From: CAYMRB01 sp964392615
Lineage (GTDB): Bacteria > Planctomycetota > UBA8108
Direction: 5' to 3'
Assembly (NCBI GenBank): GCA_964392615.1
Contig: CAYMRB010000085.1
Coordinates: 1-26,988, forward strand
DNA: 26,988 nt
Of the stretch, positions 1 through 8,518 are shown one piece after another (the first letter of the stretch is position 1; every line of letters begins with the position of its first letter). The position numbers and the translations under genes are program-made. The notes under the pieces were generated by a model, which saw nothing but the letters and a program-made list of their open reading frames with translations, was not told the DNA's origin and did no database searches.

Positions 1-301
1 GGCTCGGCCTGTCGGGCTCGGTCCTGACGAGGGTTTCTTGGACAGCCTCCTAGGGGAAGAAGCGTCTCGAGACGATTGCTGACAGCACGAATTGTGACCA
101 CTCCGAGCTCAGCTGGCATCTCCTGTTCGCCGGTCAGGAGCTTGTCCATCGTGATGAACGCGTCGTAGTCGAGCGCTGCTAGGCGAAGCAGCTCACCGTT
201 CTTGACGCCCGACCACCCTGCCTTGGGTACCGTGGTCACGCTGTGGCCTACCAGCTCGTCGGCAAGCCGCGGGGTAGGCACTCATCGAGAAGTACGAGCA
301 T
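1..301 (-). pseudogene. DUF5615 / PIN-like toxin, frameshifted and cut by window edge
   Basis: This is the toxin half of a DUF433/DUF5615 (COG2442/COG4634) toxin-antitoxin pair, a predicted PIN-like nuclease. The ATG at 301 overlaps the antitoxin's end by 20 nt and gives MLVLLDECLPRG before an early stop at 248-250. Moving one base near 268-274 restores a typical DUF5615 reading: LADELVGHSVTTVPKAGWSG, then a KNGELLRLAALDYDAFIT stretch and a MDKLLTGEQ motif. A second shift near 45-52 is needed to read EAVQETLVRTEPDRPS at the far end. Either the toxin has decayed through two indels or the assembly has indel errors here. The 3' end may lie outside the window. The family call rests on motif order; the gene's broken state is seen directly. 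Confidence 0.6.
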
Positions 302-572
302 GGGCCGCGAGCGCCTCTTTCGCGAACTCCAACGCGCCGATTACCAGCTCGCGAGAAACCGATGGGAAGTCGACGAGGAATTCATCGATCGAGCTGCCCG
401 CCTCGAGGTAGTCGATGAGGTTCTGAAGTGGCACACGAGTTCCCACAAACACCGGAATGCCTCCCAGAATGTCAGAATCGGTGTGTACGACAGTGGACTG
501 AGTGGGCAAGGCGGCGGCCTCCGATACTGCGATCTGACGGCGATTGTAGTGCGAGCAGAAGTCGCCCGCCAT
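282..572 (-). CDS. DUF433 family antitoxin
   Basis: This 96-residue protein carries the DUF433 core (DILGGIPVFVGTRVP, LIDYLEAGSSIDEFLVDFPS, then a helix ending AKEAL). DUF433 proteins are small DNA-binding antitoxins that neutralise a PIN-like DUF5615 partner and usually repress their own operon. The toxin start lies inside the last 20 nt of this gene, the usual overlap for such pairs. The first 21 residues are not typical of the family. A TTG at 507-509 would start the protein at LPTQSTVVHTD and is a credible alternative to the ATG at 572, which has no clear ribosome site. The gene is intact although its partner is broken. Confidence 0.72.
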   Translation of the reverse strand: MAGDFCSHYNRRQIAVSEAAALPTQSTVVHTDSDILGGIPVFVGTRVPLQNLIDYLEAGSSIDEFLVDFPSVSRELVIGALEFAKEALAAHARTSR

Positions 573-585
573 CTCGGGGCCGTTC

Positions 586-600
586 GCGCCCGACGGGCGC
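586..600. promoter_or_regulatory. Inverted repeat upstream of the antitoxin gene
   Basis: GCGCCC-GAC-GGGCGC is a perfect 6-bp inverted repeat with a 3-nt centre, 14 bp upstream of the antitoxin ATG. It lies in the divergent space between the toxin-antitoxin pair and the secreted protein at 709. Its position would suit autoregulation by the antitoxin, but short GC palindromes are common at this base composition. Confidence 0.25.
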
Positions 601-708
601 CGTGGAGCAACGAGCAGAAAAGTCGGTCACGGTTCGCCGCCAAGCGCGTTTCGCCGCTCGACGACCGTGAAACCCGCCCGAACGGCAACCCTCTGCCAGG
701 AGACCGAC

Positions 709-3471
709 ATGACCCGCACGAGCTTCCGCCCCCGAACCGTCCTTCTGACCGCAATCCTGGCCGGCACCGTCGCCGCCGTCGGCCTGCGCGCCGATACGAT
801 GGTGCTCGACCCGCCTTCGGTCAGCTGGCCCGACAGCGACGACATCCTGACGGACCGTGGCCCGTTTCCGTCCCTGCCGCGGCTCGCCGTGCCCGGCCCG
901 GCGATCGGGCTCGGTCCGCAAGACGTCATCGACGCGATGTCCGACGGCGATGACATCCTCGACGCGATCGAGGCGACCGACTTCGTCGCGATCGTCGGCA
1001 GGCGACCCGCGTTGCTCTTCTCGGTGCGGCGCGCGGCTCTCGGCGCGCCAGGCTCCGCGGTCGAGTCCGAGAGGCTCGCCGACTCCGGCTTCCCGGCGGG
1101 AGGCTTCCCCAACGGCCACGCGTCCGATCTCTTCCTGTGGCGCGGCACCGCCGGCACGAACACGCTGGCGCCTGCGCCGCACGGCTGGAGGTCGAACGAC
1201 GGCGACGAGTCGCGCGCTCGGCTACGCATCCCGAACGGCAATCCGGGCGACGACGTGAACGCGTACGATGCGTCGAGCTTCCGCGCTTATCCCACCGGTC
1301 TCGGAGGGTTCGATCCGCGCAACGACAACCAGGTCTGGGATCCCGACAACGTCGAGAACCCCGGCAACCCGGGTGGCGGTGTCGGCGCCAACTACGCGCT
1401 GTTGAAGCCGATCTTCTTCTCGCTGCGCACGGGCTCACCGACTCTCGCCGCAATCGGCGCGTCGCCCGGCGACATCCTCGTTGCGGGCGGCGCCTACGGC
1501 AGCGTGCCATCGGTCTTCATCGACACCGCAGCACTCGGGATTCCGGTGGCGGCGGACGTCAACGCGCTCAGCATGAAGGTCGATATCGACACGTTCGGAA
1601 ACGCGGTCGCCGACAAGGTCCGCTTCTCGGTGCATACGTCGTCGGTGCCGTTCCCCGTCGCGGGCCAGGTCGTGAACTCGGGCGCCGTGGTGCTTGAGTA
1701 CGATGGCGCGACGACGACGATCGCCCACCGCCCGAACGAGCTCGGCCTCCGCGCCGGCGACGACATCGACGCACTCGAGGGCATCGAGATCGGCTTCGAC
1801 CTGCCCTGGCAGCCGTGGGAGCCTCTCGGCGACGCCGAGGTCGTCCCGGAAGGAAGCGGCGTAGCCGTCGGGAACATCGGATCGAGCGGCCGCGACGGCG
1901 TGCGATTCCGGACCCCTCAGGCCGTTTCGTACGGCCGCGCGGTGTCGCTGAACGACAGCCTCGCGGGCAACTCGACGATCAACTGCTCAGCCGGCGCAAC
2001 GTGGTTCACCGCCGATGGCAGCGAAGAGGTGCCGCTAGCGAGTTGGGAGCTGCGACCGCTGGGATTGGAGATCGAGCAGACGGCGACCTACTCGTGCGCC
2101 GACCGGGTCGCGGTCGAGGTCTTCGACGGGGACGAGTCCGTCCTCTCCGTCGCGGAAGTCGAGACCGCTGTGCCGGCCTTCTTCATCCAGGGGTCGATCT
2201 CGTCCTACGACGTCGAGGTCGAGCTCGTCGCGCTCGATGCCGGGCTGCTGATCGTCTCGACGTTCCGGTTCGGTGGCCAAGAGGGTGAGGATTTCGGGCT
2301 CGGTGGCCAGGAGGGTGAGGAGTTCCGGATCGGCGACGAGACGGCCTTCGGCGACCGCGTCGTGTTGCGCGCGCTGTGCAACAACGAGAATATCCCCGTG
2401 TGGCGAAGCGGCGTCGCTGTCACCGCGCTGGAGTTCAGGGCCCGCGGCATCGACGGGTTCGACAGCCACGGGACGCGAGTTCGTCGTGGTGCGATCTTGA
2501 CGGGCACGTCCGTGGCGGCGGCGGTCGCGGCCGCCTCCGGTGCGGCGTTCGTCGAACGCGATGCGGGCGGCCTCACGGTCTCGGAAATCGGCTCGAGCGG
2601 GCAGGACGGAGTTCGCATGATCGGCTCGAGCGGTATGGACGGCGTCGTCGAGATCGGGTCGAGCGGCATCGACGGGTTCCAGATCGACCTGGATGAAATC
2701 GAGCTCGCCCACGACGGCGCGTTCGGCGCCGGAGCTTCATTCGAGTTCGCCGGAGCGCTCAGCGGAGGCAACGGCTCGGCGGACGAGTCGGACCAGCGAG
2801 CCTGGCTCGGCGCCGTCGGTCCGCGATCGATGGGCATGGAGATCGACTGGGGCGACGGGGTCAGCGGAGTCGACGTCGTCGCGTACTCCGGTGGCGACGT
2901 GACCGCCGAAGTCGCCGCTAGCAGTGGGACCGTCATCCCGTTCGCCGGCCGCGCACGGCTCGTCGGCGCGAACGTGTCGGCGCACGGATTCGCATTCCGC
3001 TTCGCCGGACCGATCTCGCTGCTCGACCCCGCCAGCGGCGGCTTGGTGACGGCTGACGAATTCCACTTCCTGCGACCTGTCGGCTCGGGTGGGGTCGCGG
3101 GTCTCGACGACGGCGCGGGGCTCGAATACGTCGACATCCTCGCGGCGAATCTCGAGTCGTTCCGGATCCTCGATCCGATCACCGAATCGGCACCGGTCTT
3201 CCGACGCGGCGACGCGGATGGCAACGGCAGTGCGGAGCTCTCCGACGCCATTCGCGTCCTCGGATTCCTGTTCCAGGGTACTGCCGCTCCTGACTGCCTC
3301 GACGCCGCGGACTCGAACGACAGCGGCGGCCTCGACATCGGCGACCCGATCCACCTGCTCGGGGTACTCTTCCTCGGCACGGACGTGGTTCCCGCGCCGG
3401 GTCGGCTCGAGTGCGGCATCGACCCGACGGCGGACGCGCTGACCTGTGACGCGTACGACGCCTGCGATTGA
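709..3471 (+). CDS. Large secreted protein with C-terminal dockerin-like module
   Basis: This 920-residue exported protein has no function I can name. The ATG at 709 is preferred over an in-frame ATG at 667 because AGGAG (698-702) sits just upstream and a signal peptide follows at once (MTRTSFRPRTVLLTAILAG, cleavage near residue 28). The middle is beta-rich and acidic, with loose repeats of the type LGLxxxDDIDAL. A GSSGxDGV motif occurs at residue 390 and three times in tandem at 627-659, and a 10-residue duplication (GGQEGE core) lies at about 521-540. Residues 831-920 form the planctomycete dockerin-like module, with calcium-loop motifs DADGNGSAELSD and DSNDSGGLDIGD and a cysteine-rich end. 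Such modules probably bind calcium and may help attach proteins at the cell surface. The gene is convergent with the kinase downstream. Confidence 0.85.
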   Translation: MTRTSFRPRTVLLTAILAGTVAAVGLRADTMVLDPPSVSWPDSDDILTDRGPFPSLPRLAVPGPAIGLGPQDVIDAMSDGDDILDAIEATDFVAIVGRRPALLFSVRRAALGAPGSAVESERLADSGFPAGGFPNGHASDLFLWRGTAGTNTLAPAPHGWRSNDGDESRARLRIPNGNPGDDVNAYDASSFRAYPTGLGGFDPRNDNQVWDPDNVENPGNPGGGVGANYALLKPIFFSLRTGSPTLAAIGASPGDILVAGGAYGSVPSVFIDTAALGIPVAADVNALSMKVDIDTFGNAVADKVRFSVHTSSVPFPVAGQVVNSGAVVLEYDGATTTIAHRPNELGLRAGDDIDALEGIEIGFDLPWQPWEPLGDAEVVPEGSGVAVGNIGSSGRDGVRFRTPQAVSYGRAVSLNDSLAGNSTINCSAGATWFTADGSEEVPLASWELRPLGLEIEQTATYSCADRVAVEVFDGDESVLSVAEVETAVPAFFIQGSISSYDVEVELVALDAGLLIVSTFRFGGQEGEDFGLGGQEGEEFRIGDETAFGDRVVLRALCNNENIPVWRSGVAVTALEFRARGIDGFDSHGTRVRRGAILTGTSVAAAVAAASGAAFVERDAGGLTVSEIGSSGQDGVRMIGSSGMDGVVEIGSSGIDGFQIDLDEIELAHDGAFGAGASFEFAGALSGGNGSADESDQRAWLGAVGPRSMGMEIDWGDGVSGVDVVAYSGGDVTAEVAASSGTVIPFAGRARLVGANVSAHGFAFRFAGPISLLDPASGGLVTADEFHFLRPVGSGGVAGLDDGAGLEYVDILAANLESFRILDPITESAPVFRRGDADGNGSAELSDAIRVLGFLFQGTAAPDCLDAADSNDSGGLDIGDPIHLLGVLFLGTDVVPAPGRLECGIDPTADALTCDAYDACD
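2269..2328 (+). repeat. Tandem 30-bp repeat coding a GGQEGE-type 10-residue unit
   Basis: Two adjacent 30-bp units (2269-2298 and 2299-2328) code for [FL]GGQEGE[DE]F followed by two variable residues. They lie inside the secreted protein starting at 709 and differ at only a few positions, which suggests a recent duplication. Confidence 0.8.
2587..2685 (+). repeat. Three tandem 33-bp units coding IGSSGxDG repeats
   Basis: Three 11-residue units start at 2587, 2620 and 2653 (IGSSGQDGVRM, IGSSGMDGVVE, IGSSGIDGFQI). A fourth isolated copy, IGSSGRDGV, lies at 1876-1902 in the same reading frame. The G, S, D and hydrophobic positions are fixed while the residue before D varies. The codons differ between units, so the protein pattern is conserved more strongly than the DNA. 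Confidence 0.85.
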
Positions 3472-3501
3472 TCGCGCTCGTCCTCGACCTGCAGCCATAC
3501 G

Positions 3502-3536
3502 GAGGCGCGTCGTCCGCATGTCGGGCGGCGCGCCTC
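3502..3536. terminator. Possible bidirectional terminator hairpin
   Basis: GAGGCGCG (3502-3509) pairs perfectly with CGCGCCTC (3529-3536) around a 19-nt loop that holds a further CCG/CGG pairing. It lies between the ends of two convergent genes, where a shared terminator is expected. There is no run of T on either side, only pyrimidine-rich sequence after the stem on the plus strand. Confidence 0.45.
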
Positions 3537-3547
3537 TTCCTCGTCGA

Positions 3548-5455
3548 CTACTTCCCGAACGCGAAGTCGCTGTCGAGCTCGACCTCGTGCCCCGCGTCGC
3601 TGATGAGCGGACGCGACACGACGACGATCGAGTAGCCGCCGTCGACCGCGAACTCGGCGATCGTGTTGTCGCCGAAGAGGTCCGCCTCGCGAATCTCGAC
3701 GAGCAGCGCGTCACCGCGCCGCCAGCGCAGATCGAACGCGGGTGGCGCGTCGCCCTCGTCCCAGCGGTGCGCCCACTTCTCCGTCGCGGACTTGTGGTTC
3801 GAGAAGACCTGGGTCTCTTCGCCGTCGCGCACGTGCGTCACGGAGACGTAGACGTCCGGCCCGCCCGGCTCGATGCCGGTGTTGAACTTCTCGCGGTAGT
3901 CGTCCTGGTCGACGCTGTAGCCGCGGAGCTGCACTCGGTAGACGCGCTCCTCGGTCGCGTCGACGAGAGCGTTGCGCCAATCGACGGCCTTCTTGCGTAG
4001 CGCATCGCTGCGGACGACCGAGATGTAGCCGTCCAGCAACGCGAGAGCGCCGTCGACGTCGCCCGGCTCCGCCTCGATCGAATCGCGAACCGCGGCCAAG
4101 CGCTGCGCGTCGCCCTTGCTGCGCTCGATCGCGGCCGCGTCGATCGCGCTGATCTCGCGTCCCGCGCCTTCCGTGCGGAACTCGTCGCGCTGCGCCTCCG
4201 GCGCCGGCGGCAGCTTGGGCGGGTGTCGCTTCTTCATCGCGCCGCCGACCCAGACGAAGTAGACCGCGCCGGCGATGACGAGCAGCGGCGCCAGGACGGC
4301 GATGCGCTGCCAGAGGATGGCGATTCCCGAGTACCTCGGCGACCGACGGCGGGGCCGGGGTCGAGGATTCGTGGCGTCCTGGCGAGGCGGTGGTGTCGAA
4401 CCGGTCGACGACGCCGGCACAGGCTGCGGCAACGGGGCGGCACTCGGCGCTGGCTCCATCGCGGCCGGCGGTGCCGACGGCTCGGGCGCGCGGTACGTGC
4501 CTCCGAGGACGCGGTCGAGGTCGGCGAGAAGCTCGCCCGCATCGCGGTAGCGTCGATCGAGAGACGTCCACGAGCGCGCGAAGACGTGATCGACGCCCGG
4601 CGACACGTGCTCGAGACCGACGCGGCCGGCGGGTCGCTCGCCGGTCAGAAGCTCGTGGAGAATGATGCCGAGCGCGTAAACATCGACTCGCGCGTCGGGG
4701 CGCGGCGCGTCCGGGTCGCCGACCGCGAGCGCTCGCCTCTCCGGCGACATGTACTCCCATGTGCCGGCGGCGAGGAGGCGATCGGTCAGCACGCTCAGAT
4801 GGCTGCCGTGGTGCTCGGCGACTCCACCGCTGATCGATGGTATTCCGTGGCCCAGGCCGAAGTCCGCGACCCGCACGCGACCGTCGCCGTCGAGCAGGAT
4901 ATTCCCCGGCTTCAGATCGCCGTGCACGACACCGCTTGCATGCGCGGCGGCGATGACGCGCACCGCCTCGCGGAAGAGCTCCATCGCTCGCCGCGCCGGC
5001 AACGCACCGCGCTCTCGCAACAGCCGTGCGAGATCGCCGCCCGGTGCGTACTCCTGGACGATGTACGGCGGGTCCGTGTCGAGATCGACGCCCAACACGC
5101 GCAGGACGCCCGCATGGTCGAGCCCATGCTGCAGCAGGCTCTCGCGACGCAGAAGCTCGAGCAGCTCCGGATCCCGCGGCAGCTTGATCGCGACCGTCTT
5201 GCCCGGGAGGACCGCGTGGCGCGCGCGCCAGACGTTGCCGAACCCGCCCTGCCCGACGAGGCACTCGAGGATGTACTCACCGACCCGGTCGCCGGGCTGC
5301 TGCCCGACGGACGTGCCGGCCACATCCGAGCTTCCGTCGCCTGCCGATCGCGCCTGAGAGCCCTTCATATGTCGAAGTCTACTCGGTCCAGCGGCCCGTC
5401 GCACACCGGACGACCGGACGGGGCCGGCTCGCTGACGCGACTTCGGTGCGGTCAT
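3548..5455 (-). CDS. Membrane Ser/Thr protein kinase with extracytoplasmic C2-like domain
   Basis: This 635-residue Hanks-type kinase has its catalytic domain at about residues 58-318: glycine loop VGQGGFGNVW, Lys91 in VAIK, catalytic loop HGDLKPGN (178-185), DFG at 198-200 and SPE at 237-239. Asp180 is kept, but the Arg of HRD is Gly179, making it a non-RD kinase. A proline-rich linker (322-372) leads to one membrane segment (about 384-403), so the rest lies outside the cytoplasm. Residues about 420-500 are helical, and about 510-620 show a C2-like beta-sandwich pattern (GPDVYVSV, then N, W, FDL and LLVEIREAD). The start at 5455 has AGGAGG 7 nt upstream; Met30 is a weaker alternative. The usual model is an external domain sensing something and controlling the inner kinase. 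The substrate is unknown. Confidence 0.88.
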   Translation of the reverse strand: MTAPKSRQRAGPVRSSGVRRAAGPSRLRHMKGSQARSAGDGSSDVAGTSVGQQPGDRVGEYILECLVGQGGFGNVWRARHAVLPGKTVAIKLPRDPELLELLRRESLLQHGLDHAGVLRVLGVDLDTDPPYIVQEYAPGGDLARLLRERGALPARRAMELFREAVRVIAAAHASGVVHGDLKPGNILLDGDGRVRVADFGLGHGIPSISGGVAEHHGSHLSVLTDRLLAAGTWEYMSPERRALAVGDPDAPRPDARVDVYALGIILHELLTGERPAGRVGLEHVSPGVDHVFARSWTSLDRRYRDAGELLADLDRVLGGTYRAPEPSAPPAAMEPAPSAAPLPQPVPASSTGSTPPPRQDATNPRPRPRRRSPRYSGIAILWQRIAVLAPLLVIAGAVYFVWVGGAMKKRHPPKLPPAPEAQRDEFRTEGAGREISAIDAAAIERSKGDAQRLAAVRDSIEAEPGDVDGALALLDGYISVVRSDALRKKAVDWRNALVDATEERVYRVQLRGYSVDQDDYREKFNTGIEPGGPDVYVSVTHVRDGEETQVFSNHKSATEKWAHRWDEGDAPPAFDLRWRRGDALLVEIREADLFGDNTIAEFAVDGGYSIVVVSRPLISDAGHEVELDSDFAFGK

Positions 5456-5699
5456 GACGTCACCTCCTACCGGAGACCGATTTCGACGCTCTCGCGGACC
5501 GCGGCCAGCGCCGCCCCGCGATCATCGCATCGGTCGCCAGCGCGCGGCAGAGTTTCCGGGAAGATTTCCGCAAAAACCGCCGAAAACGGAGCCGAGAGAC
5601 CGCTGGCTTCGCGAACTATTCCCCGCTATTCTGAGCCTCTTGTGCCCGCTGGACCGCCTCTCGGCCAGCCCGCAAACCCACCCCCACGATCGTGTTGTC
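5456..5699. promoter_or_regulatory. Divergent intergenic region, kinase / nitrite-sulfite reductase
   Basis: These 244 bp separate two divergent starts and must carry promoters for both. AGGAGG near 5465 serves the kinase. TTCC-G-GGAA (5554-5562) and CACGATCGTG (5685-5694, six bases before the reductase ATG) are short palindromes that could be operators. TATTCT at 5627-5632 resembles a -10 box but has no convincing -35. The reductase has no Shine-Dalgarno sequence. The regulator cannot be named. Confidence 0.35.
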
Positions 5700-7841
5700 A
5701 TGAGCGCCGAATCTACCCCGAACCCGCTGTCCGCCGACCTTCCGGAAGTCGTCCGCGACGAGATCGAGGTCTTCCAGACCGAACTCGAGCGCTTCCTCGC
5801 CGGGAAAATGTCGGAGAAGCTGTTCACCGAGTTCCGCCTGCGCCACGGCACGTACGGCCAGCGCCAGGACGACGTCCAGATGCTGCGGATCAAGATTCCG
5901 CTCGGGCGGCTGTCGGCGGCGCAGTGCGATGTGCTCGCGGACCTCGCCGAGGAATATGCGGACTCGATCCTGCACGTCACGACGCGCCAGGACGTCCAGT
6001 TCCACTTCGTCGACCTCCTCGACGCGCCGACGATCTTCCGCCGTCTCGCGGCCGTCGGCATCACGACGAAGGAAGCCTGCGGTAACTCGGTCCGCAACGT
6101 GACCTGCTGCCCGACCGCCGGCGTCTGCGGCGACGAGCCGTTCGACGTCACGCCGCATGCCGAGGCGATGGCGTACTTCTTGCTGCGCCACCCCGACGCG
6201 CAGAACTTCGGCCGCAAGTTCAAGATCGCGTTCTCGGGCTGCGCGCAGCACGCGTGCGGCCTGGCGCGGATCCACGATATCGGGGCCATCGCGGCGACGC
6301 GCGAGATCGACGGCGCGACGGTCCAGGGCTTCGCGGTCTGGGTCGGCGGCGGCCTCGGCGCCGTCCCCCACCAGGCGGAGCTCTACAGCGAGTTCGTGCC
6401 GACCGACGAGATGCTCGCTGTCTCCCAGGCGATCGCGCGCGTCTTCGCGCGCCTCGGCGAGAAGAACAAACGCGCGCGCGCTCGCATGAAGTTCCTCGTC
6501 GCCAACCTCGGCATCGAGGAATTCCGCCGTCTCGTCGACGAGGAGCTCGCCAAGCTGCCGGACGACCCGCGGCGTTCGGAGTTGCTCGACGCAGCCCTCG
6601 CGCGCGTCGAGACGCCGTTACGTTCCACGTCCGATCTCGACCTCGCGTCCGCGGACCTCGACGACGCGTTCCGCGCGTGGCATCACGCCAACGTCCGCGC
6701 GCAGAGCCAGCCGGGCCGCTCGGTCGCCACGGTGTTCCTGCCGCTCGGCGATCTGACGTCGGCCCAGTTCCGCGGCCTCGCCCGGGTCGCGCGCGAGTTC
6801 GTCGGCGACGCGATACGACTCACCGTCGAGCAGAACGTCGTGTTACGCCACGTCGCGAACGGCGACCTGCCTGCGCTGTGGGCCGCGTTGCGCGCGATCG
6901 ACCTCGCAGCGCCCCTCGCGAACAGCATTGCGGACATCACCGCGTGTCCGGGCACGGATTCGTGCAAGCTCGGCATCTCGTCGTCGCGCGGACTCGCTGC
7001 CGTGCTGCACGAGGGATTCGTCGCGGACGCCGAGAACGGCATCGCGCCGCGCAACGATATCGAGGTCAAGATCAGCGGCTGCTTCAACTCGTGCGGCCAG
7101 CATCACATCGCGAACATCGGCTTCTTCGGCACGTCGAAGCGTAAGTCCGGCAGGGTCGCGCCGCTGTTCCAAGTCGTGCTCGGTGGTACGGCCGAGAACA
7201 ACGCTGACGCGTACGGCCTCGCGGTCGCCAAGTGTGCGGCCCATCGCGCGCCGGAGCTCATCCGCAAGCTGACGTCGCTCTACGACGACCGCAAGGAGAA
7301 CGGCGAGAGCTTCAACGCATGCATGGCGCGCCTCGGCAAGGCGCATCTGCGCGAGCAGCTCGCGGAGTTCGGCGAGGTGGGCGACGCCGAGGCGGACTAC
7401 TACGACAACCGCCAGCCGTGGCAGTACGTCAAGGAGGTCGGCGTCGGCGAGTGCGCCGGCGAAGTCGTCGATCAGGCCGAGTTCCAGCTCGAAGACGGCG
7501 AACGATTGATCTTCGAAGCCTCGCTCCACCTGGAGGCCGATCGCATCCAGGAGGCGGCGCAGACGTCGTTCCGCGGCATGAAGGCCGCGGGCGATGCGCT
7601 TCTGTCGACGCGCGGGCTGCTGCTGTCGGATAACTACGACACCGGCGCCGAGCTCGACAGGCACTTCTTCAAGCCGGGCGACTTCTTCCCCGGCGTCGCC
7701 GAGTACTTCGACAAAGCCGCTGCCGAGGGCGATCAGGAGGTCAGCGCCACGCGCGCGCGTCAGCGCGTCGAGGAGGCGAACCTCTTCGTCGAGGAAGCCC
7801 ACGTCGTCTACAGCCGCATGGCCGGCAGCGTCGTCAAGTAG
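5700..7841 (+). CDS. Ferredoxin-type nitrite/sulfite reductase with C-terminal extension
   Basis: This 713-residue protein is a siroheme/4Fe-4S enzyme for six-electron reduction of nitrite or sulfite. It shows the family's two-fold repeat: a ferrodoxin-like half 1 (RLRHGTYGQRQ, HVTTRQDVQFHF) and the catalytic half with cluster ligands Cys416 and Cys422 (CPGTDSC) plus Cys461 and Cys465 (GCFNSCGQ). The first half also keeps CCPTAGVCG and SGCAQHACG, which do not match the ligand spacing. Residues about 565-713 form an added helical domain beginning near GVGECAGEVVD. From memory, HEPN-like domains occupy this place in related reductases. Reading frame continues upstream to 5454, but family alignment favours the ATG at 5700. 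Nitrite or sulfite cannot be decided; no siroheme, ferredoxin or transport gene lies nearby. The next gene follows 26 nt on. Confidence 0.9.
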   Translation: MSAESTPNPLSADLPEVVRDEIEVFQTELERFLAGKMSEKLFTEFRLRHGTYGQRQDDVQMLRIKIPLGRLSAAQCDVLADLAEEYADSILHVTTRQDVQFHFVDLLDAPTIFRRLAAVGITTKEACGNSVRNVTCCPTAGVCGDEPFDVTPHAEAMAYFLLRHPDAQNFGRKFKIAFSGCAQHACGLARIHDIGAIAATREIDGATVQGFAVWVGGGLGAVPHQAELYSEFVPTDEMLAVSQAIARVFARLGEKNKRARARMKFLVANLGIEEFRRLVDEELAKLPDDPRRSELLDAALARVETPLRSTSDLDLASADLDDAFRAWHHANVRAQSQPGRSVATVFLPLGDLTSAQFRGLARVAREFVGDAIRLTVEQNVVLRHVANGDLPALWAALRAIDLAAPLANSIADITACPGTDSCKLGISSSRGLAAVLHEGFVADAENGIAPRNDIEVKISGCFNSCGQHHIANIGFFGTSKRKSGRVAPLFQVVLGGTAENNADAYGLAVAKCAAHRAPELIRKLTSLYDDRKENGESFNACMARLGKAHLREQLAEFGEVGDAEADYYDNRQPWQYVKEVGVGECAGEVVDQAEFQLEDGERLIFEASLHLEADRIQEAAQTSFRGMKAAGDALLSTRGLLLSDNYDTGAELDRHFFKPGDFFPGVAEYFDKAAAEGDQEVSATRARQRVEEANLFVEEAHVVYSRMAGSVVK

Positions 7842-7867
7842 AGGTCGTCCAGGAGGACCAGCGAACC

Positions 7868-8473
7868 GTGGCCGCACCGCCCCAGACCGCACCGGACATC
7901 CAGAAGATCAACGTCAAGATCTCCCTCGCGTCGGCCGTCGACGCCGACCGCCTCCTGCCCGTCTTCGGCCGCTGGCGACTCGAGGAGGGCGAGGAGATCG
8001 TCGACCTCGCGGACTACTGCCACGTGCCGGAGGGTCCCGGCGTCTTGCTCGTCAGCAAACGCTGGCACTTCGGCATCGACTTCGCCGACTGGCCCGGGCT
8101 CTTCTACTCGAGCCGTGCGGCGTCCAGCGACCCGGCCCAGAGGCTCTCCGGCGACCTCGAATCGCGCGTCTCGAGCGTGTTCCGCGCGTGCGTCGAGAAG
8201 TCCGTGAAACTGCTTGCCGAGCCCGAGCTGGCGGACGTAAGCGCCGCCTGCGACAAGATCGAGATCATCTTCAACGACCGCCTCCTGATGCCGAACGACG
8301 CCCCGACCGCGGCGCTGGCCGAACCGGCGGTGCGCGCGCTCTGCGACGAGGTCTGGGGGGCCGGGGAGTACGAGCTCCGTCACGACGAGAATCCCGGCCA
8401 TCGGCTCGGCTGGACCGCCGCGTCCACCGGCGATGAGAAGGTCGACCTCGATTCCCTCGCCGCGAAGAGCTGA
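7868..8473 (+). CDS. Protein of unknown function downstream of nitrite/sulfite reductase
   Basis: This 201-residue protein starts at GTG, with AGGAGG at 7851-7856. I do not recognise a family. It has no signal peptide or membrane segment, so it is probably cytoplasmic. The sequence looks like a compact alpha/beta protein: KINVKISLAS strand, a VFGRWRLEEGEEIVDLADYC block, and LLVSKRWHFGIDFADWPGLFYSS rich in aromatic residues. The 26-nt gap after the reductase suggests one transcript and a role linked to that enzyme, such as assembly, electron supply or regulation. That role is inferred from position only. Confidence 0.75.
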   Translation: MAAPPQTAPDIQKINVKISLASAVDADRLLPVFGRWRLEEGEEIVDLADYCHVPEGPGVLLVSKRWHFGIDFADWPGLFYSSRAASSDPAQRLSGDLESRVSSVFRACVEKSVKLLAEPELADVSAACDKIEIIFNDRLLMPNDAPTAALAEPAVRALCDEVWGAGEYELRHDENPGHRLGWTAASTGDEKVDLDSLAAKS

Positions 8474-8493
8474 CAGCCGCCGAGGAAATCGCG

Positions 8494-8518
8494 GGAACCG
8501 TGCCGCCCGGAGCGCGTA
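8494..8518 (+). promoter_or_regulatory. ECF-type promoter of the sigma factor gene
   Basis: GGAAC (8494-8498), 16 nt, then CGTA (8515-8518) matches the general form of ECF sigma promoters (GGAAC -35 and CGT-type -10). It ends 18 bp before the ECF sigma gene, implying autoregulation and a very short leader. The match is by eye. Confidence 0.55.

Noticed and set aside
426..441. TGGCAC-N5-TTCC resembling a sigma-54 promoter
   Set aside because: It lies within the antitoxin coding region, on the opposite strand, with no suitable gene close downstream and an imperfect -12 element.
5454..5699. Upstream in-frame extension of the nitrite/sulfite reductase
   Set aside because: It would overlap the kinase start and give a low-complexity basic region not found in the family.
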